Position numbers and translations under genes: made by a program. From assembly GCF_032362555.1 (NCBI RefSeq), contig NC_083536.1, forward strand, positions 12,276,001 to 12,340,000: a stretch of 64,000 nt of DNA. The letters run 5' to 3'. The notes under the pieces are model-generated. The model made no database searches. It was given only the letters and a program-made list of their open reading frames with translations, and was not told the DNA's origin. The DNA comes from Amyelois transitella. Taxonomy: Eukaryota > Arthropoda > Insecta > Lepidoptera > Pyralidae. Of the stretch, positions 40,518-49,957 are shown piece after piece; the stretch's first letter is position 1, and each line of letters starts with the position of its first letter.

Positions 40518-43351
40518 CTCGCTGGGAGGTACACGTCAAATATAATCTAATAAGTCTATAATAGCTATGGAGTCAATCACGTTATCTATCAGGGTGATAG
40601 GTCCGTAGATATAAGTAAAAATAAAATTAAAAAGTACACAAAATAAAAACAGAAAGTAAAAGGTAAAACACCTTCAAAACAGTGTACGTCAATCGCGTTT
40701 CCTATCGAAGTGATAGCTCCGTAAAATAATAGGTACAAAATATAAAAGGTAAAAGTAGAAAATAAGACACTTCCAAAACAGTATTGGTTGAGGTATATAC
40801 ATATGCCAGTGGTTGATAAGGCTACCCCAACTTGTCTGGTTAATAATATCAACCGATGTCTCTGTTTATTGCAGCCCTGTATATGGGAGCTGCAATATTT
40901 GGATACTTAATTAATATACTAACTCTAATAAATTTCTAAAATATACACTAGCGAAAACCGATACTGTTGCAATTTCAGCTGGTCAGATTTATTATTGAAT
41001 GCAGTCCTATAGTTTCGCCAAAGCGTCTATTTGTCCAGTCTACGTTCTTGTTTTAATTTAATTACTATTTTTATGGTATAGTAGACTATGTAATGAACAA
41101 TATACCATCCAATAAAATACAAAAATCGAGGTTTTAAAATTAACTTGTTGGGCTCTGTCTAACCCGCAAAGACTCATACAAATCAATGCGCTCCGATTTC
41201 AAAACAAACGAGACAACAATCGAGACAATGGCATTCCAACGGGCCGAGAACAATAGCCTCGTTCAATGCCTTCTATTGCGTCACTGGGGGCGTGGCCTAC
41301 GGAGCGGACGACGACCGCACCCGACCCAATACGTATTTGTTTTGATGTACACTTAAAATGAATATGGATGGAATTTTTCTATTGTTATAAGTTACTGTTA
41401 TTTCTATATTATTTTTGCGTGAAATATATATATTTATATATCTATATATAATTGCTTTTTAGGATTTTAGCTGTGGTGTTATTTTATTATTATTGTAATT
41501 GTTTTGTTTAACTTTTATAATTATTGGATATTACTTGTAATGTGTCTGGGGAACTGTATATATAGTATATATATGTAATAATACGTGGGTCTTTTGAGTT
41601 TATTAAATTCTGTTTTGTATGATAATGTGGTTGTATGTGTGTTATATGTGTCAAAATATATTCTATATAAAATAGTATGGATGGCAGGAACTTATTTAAA
41701 AGATTTTAGTCTATTTTACTATTACGATATGTGGGCCGTACGCGTGTATAGGTCTTCTCCGTTGAAGTTGTTGCGCACCGCGACACGTAATAAGTCAGCA
41801 GTCTCGTCGACCCCGCTCCGTTCTCCCGTTACCAACTTAACTTTGCGGTCTAGGCCTATTGCCGCTTTGAACAATTTCGATATTATCTACTATACTATGC
41901 TGTTTTTGGTATTTCTACTTTAAGATATCACAGATATCTAGTCGTGACTTGTATTTTTAATAAAATTTTCTCCCAATTACAATGCGTTATTTACTAAGGA
42001 GGGCGACTTCTCCTTTGTTTACAATTTTGTCAAGTGTAATTGCCGCCTCTCTTCCAATTTTTTGGGAGAATTGAAGGATGGCTTACTCCTGTCTATTTGG
42101 GGATAGTAGACGTGGGATATTGAGAAAAATCCGGTACCGGGGATTTAAGATTTGGGTAATAAGAAGCCTTTCGGTTCTTGATTTTTTAAACTTTATTTGG
42201 GGATGACCAAAAGGGTTTTAGGGTCTAAAAACAATTAGGGACTTATTTTTGAAGGTGATTTTATACAATTGTGCTATTGAAATTTTGAAAAAGCTATGTA
42301 ATAAAAAGTCAATTTTGGTTTTTTACTTACGTAAATCTAGTTTAGTTATGGGAGTTTGGAGGATAATTATTTTATATCTTAGGGGTTTCTGATCAGATCT
42401 AATCCAATTTTTTGTGGGTGACAGGGAGATAAGCGATCCCTCAATGATAAATTTTTGAGACAAAATTTCCTTAATTTAGGCCCAGTTTTGCTCCCCCGAA
42501 GTTGGCGCACGTCGATTTCGGGAAGAAAAGTCTCCGCTGCCAGCTGACGGGGTGTCCAAAGTTGGTGTTCTGGGTATATATGTTATCGTCTACAGCTGAT
42601 ACACCGAATTCCAGCACTTTTCACGCGTATTTCCTAAGGGTTGAGCGGTAATTGGGGAAAAATCGCTGATTGGCTGACAGCTTTTTTCGTCCTGGTTGCC
42701 GAAATCGTATCCTGATCTTGCTGGTTTTGGGGTGGTGTCACCCCAAGCAGGTCCGCCGCTGGTAAGCACGTACAGCTTCTCGCCCCAACCCACCAAACCA
42801 CCGAAAAACACACTCCAACTTCCGGTCTCCTCGCCTCCCCCTCTTCCCGACGTCCGTAGCCGGTCTCCCGACACAGTTGGACTCCAGTACTCGCACCACC
42901 CTATTTCCCACCGATCAGCCCTTGTCGCGTTCCAATTTCGGCTATTTTGTTCAGCGGGGAACCGAGCAATCGGCCGGGAAACAAAGTCGGTGTTTCTGAG
43001 CTCAACTAGAGGGTCCAGCTACGTCGGCGTCCTTGATCTGAGAGTTCCGGGACTTCGCACATACAAGGTTACAGCCTCCACCTACACTTGCACAGTTTTA
43101 GTTCACTAAGTCCCCGATATTAAACGCGACTTTGGGGCGGTGAAACGCAAGAAGGCGTCAAGCACGTAACTTTGTCCTGGAATAACTCACTCGTTTTTAG
43201 TCCAATCTTAAAATAAATTTCACTGTCACTTTACTCGCGTCAGCGCGAATTCAATGATATATCACACTGTATTAACTTTTACAAAAGCAAATTTTTAGCG
43301 CGGAGCGGTCTAAATTCGTGGCGCTCGGTACAGCGGACAGAGCGCAACTCC
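40518..43351 (-). promoter_or_regulatory. TRAS-B 5' UTR
   Basis: About 2.8 kb without a convincing gene. It contains one copy of the repeat block described for TRAS-A (41148-41325, with GCGTCACTGGGGGCGTGGCC), a TA-rich run around 41425-41450, and a GC-richer distal part (42590-43350) related to 27780-28527. The terminus carries complementary GCGCTC/GAGCGC segments at about 43319-43346. LINE 5' UTRs normally hold an internal promoter. Confidence 0.65.
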
Positions 43352-43363
43352 GGTTAGGTTAGG
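43352..43363 (+). repeat. Short TTAGG array
   Basis: GGTTAGGTTAGG between the 5' end of TRAS-B and the poly(A) of element D (17 T at 43364-43380). Confidence 0.95.
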
Positions 43364-43380
43364 TTTTTTTTTTTTTTTTT

Positions 43381-43682
43381 AAAGAAATAATAATACTACG
43401 GCGCGTGGCCTGTACTTTTTTTTGTTTAAATGTTTTTTGTTAGTTTAATGTTACATCTGCTGTCCGGTGATAATGACAGTTTCGTCGACAATTTTTTTTT
43501 AAACTAAAAACTAAAGACTATTCTTAACTAAGGTTTTTTTTTTTTTTTTTTTTTGTTGTCATTTTTTTTTTTTTTTCTGTCATTTTTTTTTTTTTTTTGT
43601 TCTTTTTGTCTTGTCATATCATTGCCGCCGGCCCCGCCGGTGGCTGCTGTCCGTGTTTTGTTTTGAGGGGGATGTTTTAGGC
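43381..43682 (-). other. Element D 3' UTR with spaced A-tracts
   Basis: Read on the minus strand it has long A runs (about 16 to 22) separated by TGACAG or TGACAAC units (about 43532-43600), then a stretch with no coding potential, then the terminal poly(A). The copy of the target duplication at 43672-43682 marks where SART-I entered. The lysine-rich open frame across it is an artefact of the A-tracts. Confidence 0.7.
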
Positions 43683-43705
43683 TTTTTTTTTTTTTTTTTT
43701 TTTTT

Positions 43706-44028
43706 AACGTGTGGAAAGACCTTCGTCTACCCGGCCGGCTACGGGAAGTCGGTCGGGTTATGTGGGGCTTGAACCCACTAAAACCACACGGTGCCATCGC
43801 CTACCGCTTCGTTGCCAGGAGTGTGAGCTGCCCTCGCTCATACTCCTGACGCGGCGGCCGCTTCCACGGCGGCCTCGGCTCGGCCGCTCTCCACTGAGCG
43901 GCCAGCGGGGTGACCCGTCGGCCTTCAATTCTACCCGCTAGGGGAGGGCGCGCCTGGCACAAGCGCGCCTTCGACCCAGGGCCGTTTCGCCAGGCAGCGG
44001 AATCCCGTTTCCGCCGCCCGACCGGCCC
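43706..44028 (-). promoter_or_regulatory. SART-I 3' UTR (complete copy)
   Basis: Same hairpin as in copy 1 (GGCCGCTC/GAGCGGCC, 43882-43903); only the loop base next to the stem differs. The GGTTTTAGTGGGT motif is at 43785-43773 on the minus strand. Confidence 0.65.
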
Positions 44029-47000
44029 TTATTGTGGGGGCAGCAGGTGCAGGGCGTATGCCCGCCTCCTGCGCCCAGTGCGCCGGCGGCGTATGGGGAG
44101 GTCGGACGTGTCCTCTCTCACCCTTTCCGCCGCCTCTTTGCGGAGCATGACGCTCTCCGCAAAGGTCTGCACTGCTGTCCACGACCTCTCGCTGTCGACC
44201 ATCTGTCTCACGACAGCCGGCAGAGAAAGGTCGTCCCCCACGACCGCGCGAAGCTCCGCACGGTCTTGGTCCCAGGCTGGGCAAACCTCCAAGGTGTGCT
44301 GGGCGTCCTCGTCAGCACATCCGTCACAGTGGTGGCAGACAGCAGACGGCTCCCGACCGATCAGACACAGATACCCTCCGAAACAACCATGTCCGGAGAG
44401 CATCTGGGTCAGACGGTAAGTCAGGCTACCGTGCTGCCTCGCCAACCACTGTCCCAACACCGGACGGACCGCCTCGACGGTTCTACGCCCAGCAGTCGGC
44501 TGCTCCAGCCTTTGGGACCACTCTTCAATGGAGCGCTGACACAGCTCATTGCGGCGTCCTGCGATCTCCCTCGGTGCTAACCGGTGACCCTGGGCCACGG
44601 CCTCCTCGCGCCAGAAGAACAGCGACGCGAGGGTTTTCGCCTCTAGGTCCCAGGGAATGGAACCGGCCAGCACAGACGCTGCCTCAAAGGAGATCGTGCG
44701 ATATCCCCTTGCGGCTCTCGTCGCCATCAGCCTCTGTGGCCTCCGCAGGGAGGCGAGGTTTTGGCGAGAGAGCGCATCCGCCCATACGGGGGCCCCGTAA
44801 AGGGCTATTGATCGCACGACCCCCATGTACAAGCGCCTGCAGGACGCTTCTGGACCTCCCAGATTCGGCATGAGCCGAGTCAGCGCTCCGGCCGCCGTCG
44901 TCACGCGCGGCGCTAATTCCGCGAAGTGGGCGCCGAAGTTCCATCTGCCATCAAGAACGATGCCCAGGTAGCGCATCGATTGCTTGATGGCAATTGAAAC
45001 ACCAACCGTCAGACTGGCGTCTGCAGGCGGCTTCCTCCGAGGGCCATGGAAGCACAGCGCCTCGGATTTGTGGAGAGCCACCTCCAGACCCAGTCGACGG
45101 ATCCGGCGCACCACTTCAGCGACTCCCGCAGTGGCGAGCAATGACGCCTCCCTATATGTGGCGCCGCGGGCGGTCACGAGTGTGTCGTCCGCGTAGCAGA
45201 CGACCTCCACCCAGGGCAGAGTGACCGTCCGCAGCACCCAATCGTAACCGATGTTCCACAGGAGCGGTCCTAAGACAGAACCCTGTGGAACACCGCGCGT
45301 CATTGAACTCTTCGTCCAACCGTTTCGGTCAGGGAAGATTATCCATCTCTCTGAGAGGTAGTCCTGGATGACCCGACGCAGGTAGGTCGGCACCCCATGG
45401 TATCGGAGTGCCTCCACAATGCAAGACCAGGGGAGGGAGTTAAAGGCGTTGGCGATGTCCAAAGACACCGCCACGACCACCTCACCCTGGGCAACCGCAT
45501 CCTGCGCCAAGGACTTCACCCTCAGCACGGCGTGAATCGTCGACCGCCTCCGGCGGAACCCGTATTGGCGATCCGCCAGGTCCGGTCCGACTCTCTCCAG
45601 GTGCTCGACGAGGCGGTCAGCAATGACCCTTTCCAGCAATTTGCCGGCCTCATCGAGCACGACGAGGGGACGGAACCCGGTCGGAGAATCCGCCGGACGT
45701 CCCTCCTTCTGCAGTAGGACTAGTCGGCCCACTTTCCACGCCGCGGGAAACCTTCCCTGCTCGAAACAGGCTGTGAACAGCCCCCTCAGCCGTTCCCCCA
45801 GAACGTCCAGAGCGAGGACGAGGGCACGACCCGGAACTCCATCAGGACCCGGGGCGACGTTCTTCGCACGCAGCCGTGTAACGGCTGCAGCAAACTCATC
45901 CCGGGTCACCTCCGGGATCGCCTCCACGCCCTCGCTTCTTTCCGCCAGTGGCGGTGCCATACTGGGGGGCTGAAAGGCCGCTCCCTGCGGGAACAGAGCG
46001 GCCACCACCTCACCGAGGAACTGCGGATCCAAGGTCCGCGTCAGGGGGGCCGCATACGGCCGGAGCTTATTCCGGACCAGCCGATACGGGCGCCCCCAAG
46101 GATCGCGGTCCAAGGTACCCAGCAGCTCCTCGCGTGCTGCCTCCTTGGCAGACGCTATCGCGGTCCTCAGCGATCTCTTCGCCTCCACTAGTGTCGCGCA
46201 CAAGGCGGCCTCTTCGGACTCGTCCCTGCGCCTTCTCCTCCGGTATCGGGCGTACTGGCGTCTAGCCCTGAAACAGGCTTCTCGCAGACGCGAGAGCTCG
46301 GGCGACCACCAGTACACCCACCTTCTGGGAGGACGAGTACTGGCCCGGGGCATCGAGGCGTCGCAGATTTCTGCTAACGCGCCCCGGAACCACTCGGTTT
46401 CGTCCTCTACCACCACATTCGCCGGCGCACGGGACCAACCTTTTACAATGGCCGCCTCGCGGAGAAACTCCTTGTCGAGGCGCTTCAGCTGCCACCTCGG
46501 GCCAGCCTCGTTCGGAGTTCGGCTTGGGCCGCTCGGAGCGACCGAGGACGCGGAGAGATCAAACCGTATGTAACGGTGATCAGAGAGCGTCTCCACGTCC
46601 TCCAACACGCTCCAGCCCTCGACACGGCGCGCTAGGTCTGGGCTCGCGAACGTAACGTCCGGTCGCGAGCTACCGTTCCATCGCACGCACGTGGGTGCCG
46701 TCCCCCGATTCACTACCGCTAGCCCGTTAGTGATGAGCCACTCCTCGATAAGTGCACCCCGCGCATCTGTTGCGGGGGATCCCCATGCCGTTGATTTGGC
46801 ATTGAGATCTCCAGCAACCAGCACGGGGAGAGGGTGACTCCTCAGGACCAGCGCCTCGACCTGGGTCAGGAATGACTCGAACTCGTTGAGCGGACGGTTG
46901 GGCGAGAAATAAACTCCAACCACAACCAAGTCACCCAGACGAGCCGAGACCATTCCATGACCTCGCACGACACATGTAGGAGGCGAAGAGCTCGCCGAAG

Positions 47001-47172
47001 ACACGATCGCCACCGCACTGTCTTCGTCCCGCACCCAGTTATCCCGGGGCGGGATGAAGTACGGCTCAGAGACCACCGCCACGTCTATCAACCACTGCGC
47101 CATGCTCTGACACAACAGGTCCTGTGCACTGGTGCAGTGGTTTATATTCGCCTGGAGAACTTTGAGGGCCAT
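44029..47172 (-). CDS. SART-I ORF2: endonuclease-reverse transcriptase
   Basis: Intact 1047-residue protein. Apurinic-type endonuclease at residues 1-225: QANINHCTSAQDLL, VVSEPYFIPP (catalytic Glu), VAGDLNAKSTAWGSP (Asp/Asn), VEDVETLSDHRYI-type end (SDH). Linker RDPWGRPYRLVRNKL. RT at about 380-720: NVAPGPDGVPGRAL, FRPLVVLDEAGKLLERVIAD, AVSLDIANAFNSLPW, GVPQGSVLGPLLWN, VVCYADDTLVTA (YADD at about 658). The C-terminal R1-type Cys/His region (CHHCDGCADEDAQHTLEVC) precedes a basic tail. There is no RNase H, unlike the TRAS-like elements. The start ATG follows the ORF1 stop after five bases (TAA, TAATT, ATG), suggesting translation coupled to ORF1 termination, as described for silkworm SART1. The endonuclease should nick telomeric DNA. 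Confidence 0.95.
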   Translation of the reverse strand: MALKVLQANINHCTSAQDLLCQSMAQWLIDVAVVSEPYFIPPRDNWVRDEDSAVAIVSSASSSPPTCVVRGHGMVSARLGDLVVVGVYFSPNRPLNEFESFLTQVEALVLRSHPLPVLVAGDLNAKSTAWGSPATDARGALIEEWLITNGLAVVNRGTAPTCVRWNGSSRPDVTFASPDLARRVEGWSVLEDVETLSDHRYIRFDLSASSVAPSGPSRTPNEAGPRWQLKRLDKEFLREAAIVKGWSRAPANVVVEDETEWFRGALAEICDASMPRASTRPPRRWVYWWSPELSRLREACFRARRQYARYRRRRRRDESEEAALCATLVEAKRSLRTAIASAKEAAREELLGTLDRDPWGRPYRLVRNKLRPYAAPLTRTLDPQFLGEVVAALFPQGAAFQPPSMAPPLAERSEGVEAIPEVTRDEFAAAVTRLRAKNVAPGPDGVPGRALVLALDVLGERLRGLFTACFEQGRFPAAWKVGRLVLLQKEGRPADSPTGFRPLVVLDEAGKLLERVIADRLVEHLERVGPDLADRQYGFRRRRSTIHAVLRVKSLAQDAVAQGEVVVAVSLDIANAFNSLPWSCIVEALRYHGVPTYLRRVIQDYLSERWIIFPDRNGWTKSSMTRGVPQGSVLGPLLWNIGYDWVLRTVTLPWVEVVCYADDTLVTARGATYREASLLATAGVAEVVRRIRRLGLEVALHKSEALCFHGPRRKPPADASLTVGVSIAIKQSMRYLGIVLDGRWNFGAHFAELAPRVTTAAGALTRLMPNLGGPEASCRRLYMGVVRSIALYGAPVWADALSRQNLASLRRPQRLMATRAARGYRTISFEAASVLAGSIPWDLEAKTLASLFFWREEAVAQGHRLAPREIAGRRNELCQRSIEEWSQRLEQPTAGRRTVEAVRPVLGQWLARQHGSLTYRLTQMLSGHGCFGGYLCLIGREPSAVCHHCDGCADEDAQHTLEVCPAWDQDRAELRAVVGDDLSLPAVVRQMVDSERSWTAVQTFAESVMLRKEAAERVREDTSDLPIRRRRTGRRRRAYALHLLPPQ

Positions 47173-47177
47173 AATTA

Positions 47178-49409
47178 TTAAGAGGCCCCCGTTTCCATCG
47201 CCTCGGCGCTCTGAGCCGCACGAGCAGGCTGCGTCTGGGCCGTAGCCGCGGACGCACCCCGCTTCCCACCTCTCCTTTTTTTATTTTGGCGCGTGCTGGA
47301 GCACGCCTTGCTCCCCACGCGGTGCCCCGTCGGCTTGCCTGCCCCCGCGCACAAGATGCACTTGGGGGCGGCATTGCACGCCGCGGCCTTGTGACCCGGC
47401 TCGCCGCACCTGTAGCACAGCAGGCTCCTGTCGGACTCGGCAGTGCACCGCTGCGAGACATGACCCGTCTCTAGGCAGCGGAAGCACTGCATGGGCCTAG
47501 CCGGCAGCAGTTTTACCTGCGCCGAAACCCATCCGACTAGGAGTCTGGTGCCGTTGGCGGTCAGCCGTTTGGCCGCCGCGATGGGACACCTTACCCAGGC
47601 CGTGCGAACGCCCGAGCGGTCCTCCCGAATGTCCCCGACTCGGATTTCCGATTCGGGGCATTGACCCGCACGAGCGATTGCGCTACATACCAAGGCTGGT
47701 GTGGCGGAGTCGCACAGCTCCAGCACGCGCACATCCACACTCTTTAGAGGCCTGGATACCTCTGCTACCTGAGGATCCAGGACCTCCTTCAATTTGGACG
47801 CCAGGAGGTTGGCCTTGTCGTCCTTTTCAGTGCCCGCTATCTCTAAGATGCGGGCACCGGTTGCCGCCTTTTTAAATTTGACCCCGGGTATACCCAGGGC
47901 GCCGAGGTCCACTTTATCCATGGCCAGATCCATGATCTGACCATATGTCGCTCCCCGCTTTTCCGCGTCCGGCCGCAGCCTGATCACAACCGCAGCCGAC
48001 CGCGGTGGGCGGAGTTTGGGCGGTTGTGGACCCTTCTCTTTTTTGGCCGCAGCCTGGTTACCCCGGGGTGGGGCAGCGGCAGCGGCAGACTTCCTCCTGG
48101 CACCCTTCTCCGGCACCTTTTTCCAGGGCTCTTCGCTTGGCCCAGGAGCCGGAGGCAGAGCGGTTGGCCGTGACGCCGGCGCAGCCGTTACGGCTGCGTA
48201 GGATGATGAGTTGGCCGACCTCGTTGACGACCGTGGTGGAGTCACCAACGGTACCGGCTCAGGCGCCGTAGGGGCAGAGTTCCCTTTATTGCCCTTTCCC
48301 TTCCTACCCCGTTTGCCTTTGCCCTTTTTGGGCTTGGGTTCAGGGGTCGGTTGGGGGGGCGCCTTCCGCCACACGGCCGTACGGCTTGCCGGAGCCGGCA
48401 CCGGCACCTCCTCCACATCGGTGTCGGAGACCGGGAGCATGTCGGCCACCGAGGCAGCCAACCCATCACCCGACGTCTCTTTCGCCGGCGTACGGCGTTT
48501 ATCGGCTGCCAGTGCGGGCCGCAAACTTTTCGCCGGCAGGAGACGGTCCTGGAGGCCCTCAAAACGGGCGTCCAGTACAGGACTCATCGTGGAGAGAATG
48601 AGGCGCTGCAGCACCTCAGTCTCCTCCTGCCGGAATTCTGTCAAAGGGGCAGGCGCAAGGGCCGCCCGTTCGGGACGCTCACTATTAATGGCAGCTCTGA
48701 GCTGCGCCACTTCTTTCTCAAGTGAGGAGACCTTTGCTTCCATGCGCTCGCATATTACGCGCAGGCGCTCAGCCTCCTCACCTGTCGACCCAGAGCTCAG
48801 AGCCGACATCACCTTCTCTAGGGACGCCGCAGCGTCCTTCAGGCCCTTTTGAAAGGTACCCTTGAGGTTCCCTGAATGGGCCGCAATTTCCCGGATGATT
48901 TTTATATTGGTTGCGGCCTGGTCCCCAAGGGTGCCCTTGTCTGCGGGCGATGACGCCTGCAGCGTCTCCGCCTTTTTGGCCATCTCGGCCACCGCCTTTT
49001 CAGCCTCATCGCGCTTTGCCGCCACTAACTCCCGACGGGCGTCAGCGGACAAAGTCGACTTCGGCCGACCACCTTTTTTCGCCGCTTTCGCGGCCTTCAT
49101 AATTGGCGCCTTGGGCGCTTTCGGTGCCGGCATTTCTGCACTGGCACCATCCTCCCCCTCACGGCCCCTTTTTGGAGCCCGCTGTCGGGGTTGCACCTCC
49201 AATAAGCTTTCTACGCTCACCCATTCCGCCTCGGAGAGTGAGCCAGCCTCTGGCTGCGACGTCAATATTAAGGGACTTGCGTCCCTATGTCGGTTCTTGC
49301 CCCCCCCAGATACGGTGGGGCAGCCCGCGCCCGAGGACGCGGGGAGGGATTCTCCGACCGCGGCGCGGCCGGTACCCTCCTGGGGTAGTGAAGTCTTAAG
49401 AAGCGACAT
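47178..49409 (-). CDS. SART-I ORF1 protein (Gag-like, CCHC knuckles)
   Basis: Intact 743-residue protein. N-terminus LLKTSLPQEGTGRAAVGESL and GCPTVSGGG, shared with SART-II ORF1. Ala/Lys-rich region (APKAPIMKAAKAAKKGGRPK), coiled coil (EEAERLRVICERMEAKVSSL), and a basic, Pro-rich middle (KPKKGKGKRGRKGKGNKGNS). The conserved R1 ORF1 domain (AVVIRLRPDAEKRGATYGQI; GVKFKKAATGARILEIAG; VSRPLKSVDVRVLELCDSAT) follows. CCHC knuckles end it from about residue 640 (CFRCLETGHVSQRC, CYRCGEPGHKAAAC, CILCAGAGKPTGHRVGSKAC). Expected to bind the element RNA and localise it to telomeres in the nucleus; basic clusters are candidate nuclear signals. Followed closely by ORF2. Confidence 0.94.
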   Translation of the reverse strand: MSLLKTSLPQEGTGRAAVGESLPASSGAGCPTVSGGGKNRHRDASPLILTSQPEAGSLSEAEWVSVESLLEVQPRQRAPKRGREGEDGASAEMPAPKAPKAPIMKAAKAAKKGGRPKSTLSADARRELVAAKRDEAEKAVAEMAKKAETLQASSPADKGTLGDQAATNIKIIREIAAHSGNLKGTFQKGLKDAAASLEKVMSALSSGSTGEEAERLRVICERMEAKVSSLEKEVAQLRAAINSERPERAALAPAPLTEFRQEETEVLQRLILSTMSPVLDARFEGLQDRLLPAKSLRPALAADKRRTPAKETSGDGLAASVADMLPVSDTDVEEVPVPAPASRTAVWRKAPPQPTPEPKPKKGKGKRGRKGKGNKGNSAPTAPEPVPLVTPPRSSTRSANSSSYAAVTAAPASRPTALPPAPGPSEEPWKKVPEKGARRKSAAAAAPPRGNQAAAKKEKGPQPPKLRPPRSAAVVIRLRPDAEKRGATYGQIMDLAMDKVDLGALGIPGVKFKKAATGARILEIAGTEKDDKANLLASKLKEVLDPQVAEVSRPLKSVDVRVLELCDSATPALVCSAIARAGQCPESEIRVGDIREDRSGVRTAWVRCPIAAAKRLTANGTRLLVGWVSAQVKLLPARPMQCFRCLETGHVSQRCTAESDRSLLCYRCGEPGHKAAACNAAPKCILCAGAGKPTGHRVGSKACSSTRQNKKRRGGKRGASAATAQTQPARAAQSAEAMETGAS

Positions 49410-49766
49410 ATCATATATTTCCTTTTTTACAAGGGTTCGGTCCCTGAAAGATTGGGCGCTCGAGACGGGGTTCCCCCCCCGCCATTCATCCCCTAGGCAC
49501 GCCCGACCGTGGGATTGGGGTTATTTTTTATTGAGGTTTTCTTCCTCGCGGCGCTGGCCATGATAGCACAGTACCCTCGGCCCCATCAGTTGGGGTAACG
49601 AGTTGCCCGACGCCGGCCGAAACCGGAACGCCGCGCGAAGAGTTGCGCCACATCCGCTCTCGTCTGAAAGCAGACAAGAGGGAGCGGCGCCCGACACGCG
49701 AGGGTCTAAATAAATAGACCCCGCCCACCAAAACACTCGCGAAGGCCCCACAGGGGACCCCGCTTT

Positions 49767-49952
49767 TGCGGGACATTGGCCAACAACAAACAAGACCCCG
49801 TCAATCGGGGAGTTATTTGCTGTCGCCCGGGGTGCACCGTCCCGTGTCCCTCGTCAGCCCACCGCTGTAACCGGATTCATTGGAATCAGGCAACAGAAGC
49901 AAGGCCTTCAAGAGACAGGGCACTCGAGGAGGTTTCCCGCACTTAGCACCCC
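49767..49952 (-). ncRNA. HDV-like ribozyme, complete SART-I copy
   Basis: On the minus strand the same helices as at 8642-8827: P1 GGGGTGC (49952-49946) with GCACCCC, P2 TGCGGGA with TCCCGCA (49773-49767), P3 ACC/GGT, and P4 including CCCCG/CGGGG. Cleavage would release the RNA at 49952, exactly where the target duplication ends. Confidence 0.78.
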
Positions 49953-49957
49953 ATGTT

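Larger units (their letters stand above)
28535..43351 (-). mobile_element. TRAS-like LINE B, near complete, split by a BEL/Pao element
   Basis: From the 5' end at about 43350 (GAGTTGCGCTCTGTCCGC, after CCTAACC) through a 2.8-kb 5' UTR, ORF1, ORF2 and a 3' UTR ending in 10 A and CCTAACC at 28534. The 3' UTR is interrupted at 28662-34957 by a BEL/Pao element with a 5-bp duplication (TATGT). ORF1 is intact and ORF2 has two frameshifts. It is the best guide to the full TRAS organisation in this window. Confidence 0.92.
43683..49952 (-). mobile_element. SART-I complete element, inserted in element D
   Basis: 6.27 kb from GGGGTGCTAAG (49952) to a 23-A tail (43705-43683). GCCTAAAACAT flanks it on the minus strand at 49963-49953 and 43682-43672, an 11-bp target duplication (two more bases are ambiguous with the A tail). 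It has ribozyme, ORF1, ORF2 and 3' UTR, all with open frames, so it may be a competent copy. Unlike the plus-strand SART copies it is not in TTAGG, although the target contains CCTAA. Confidence 0.95.

Noticed and set aside
43528..43797. Lysine-rich frame of 89 codons
   Set aside because: Arises from A-tracts in a 3' UTR; no domain and no start context.
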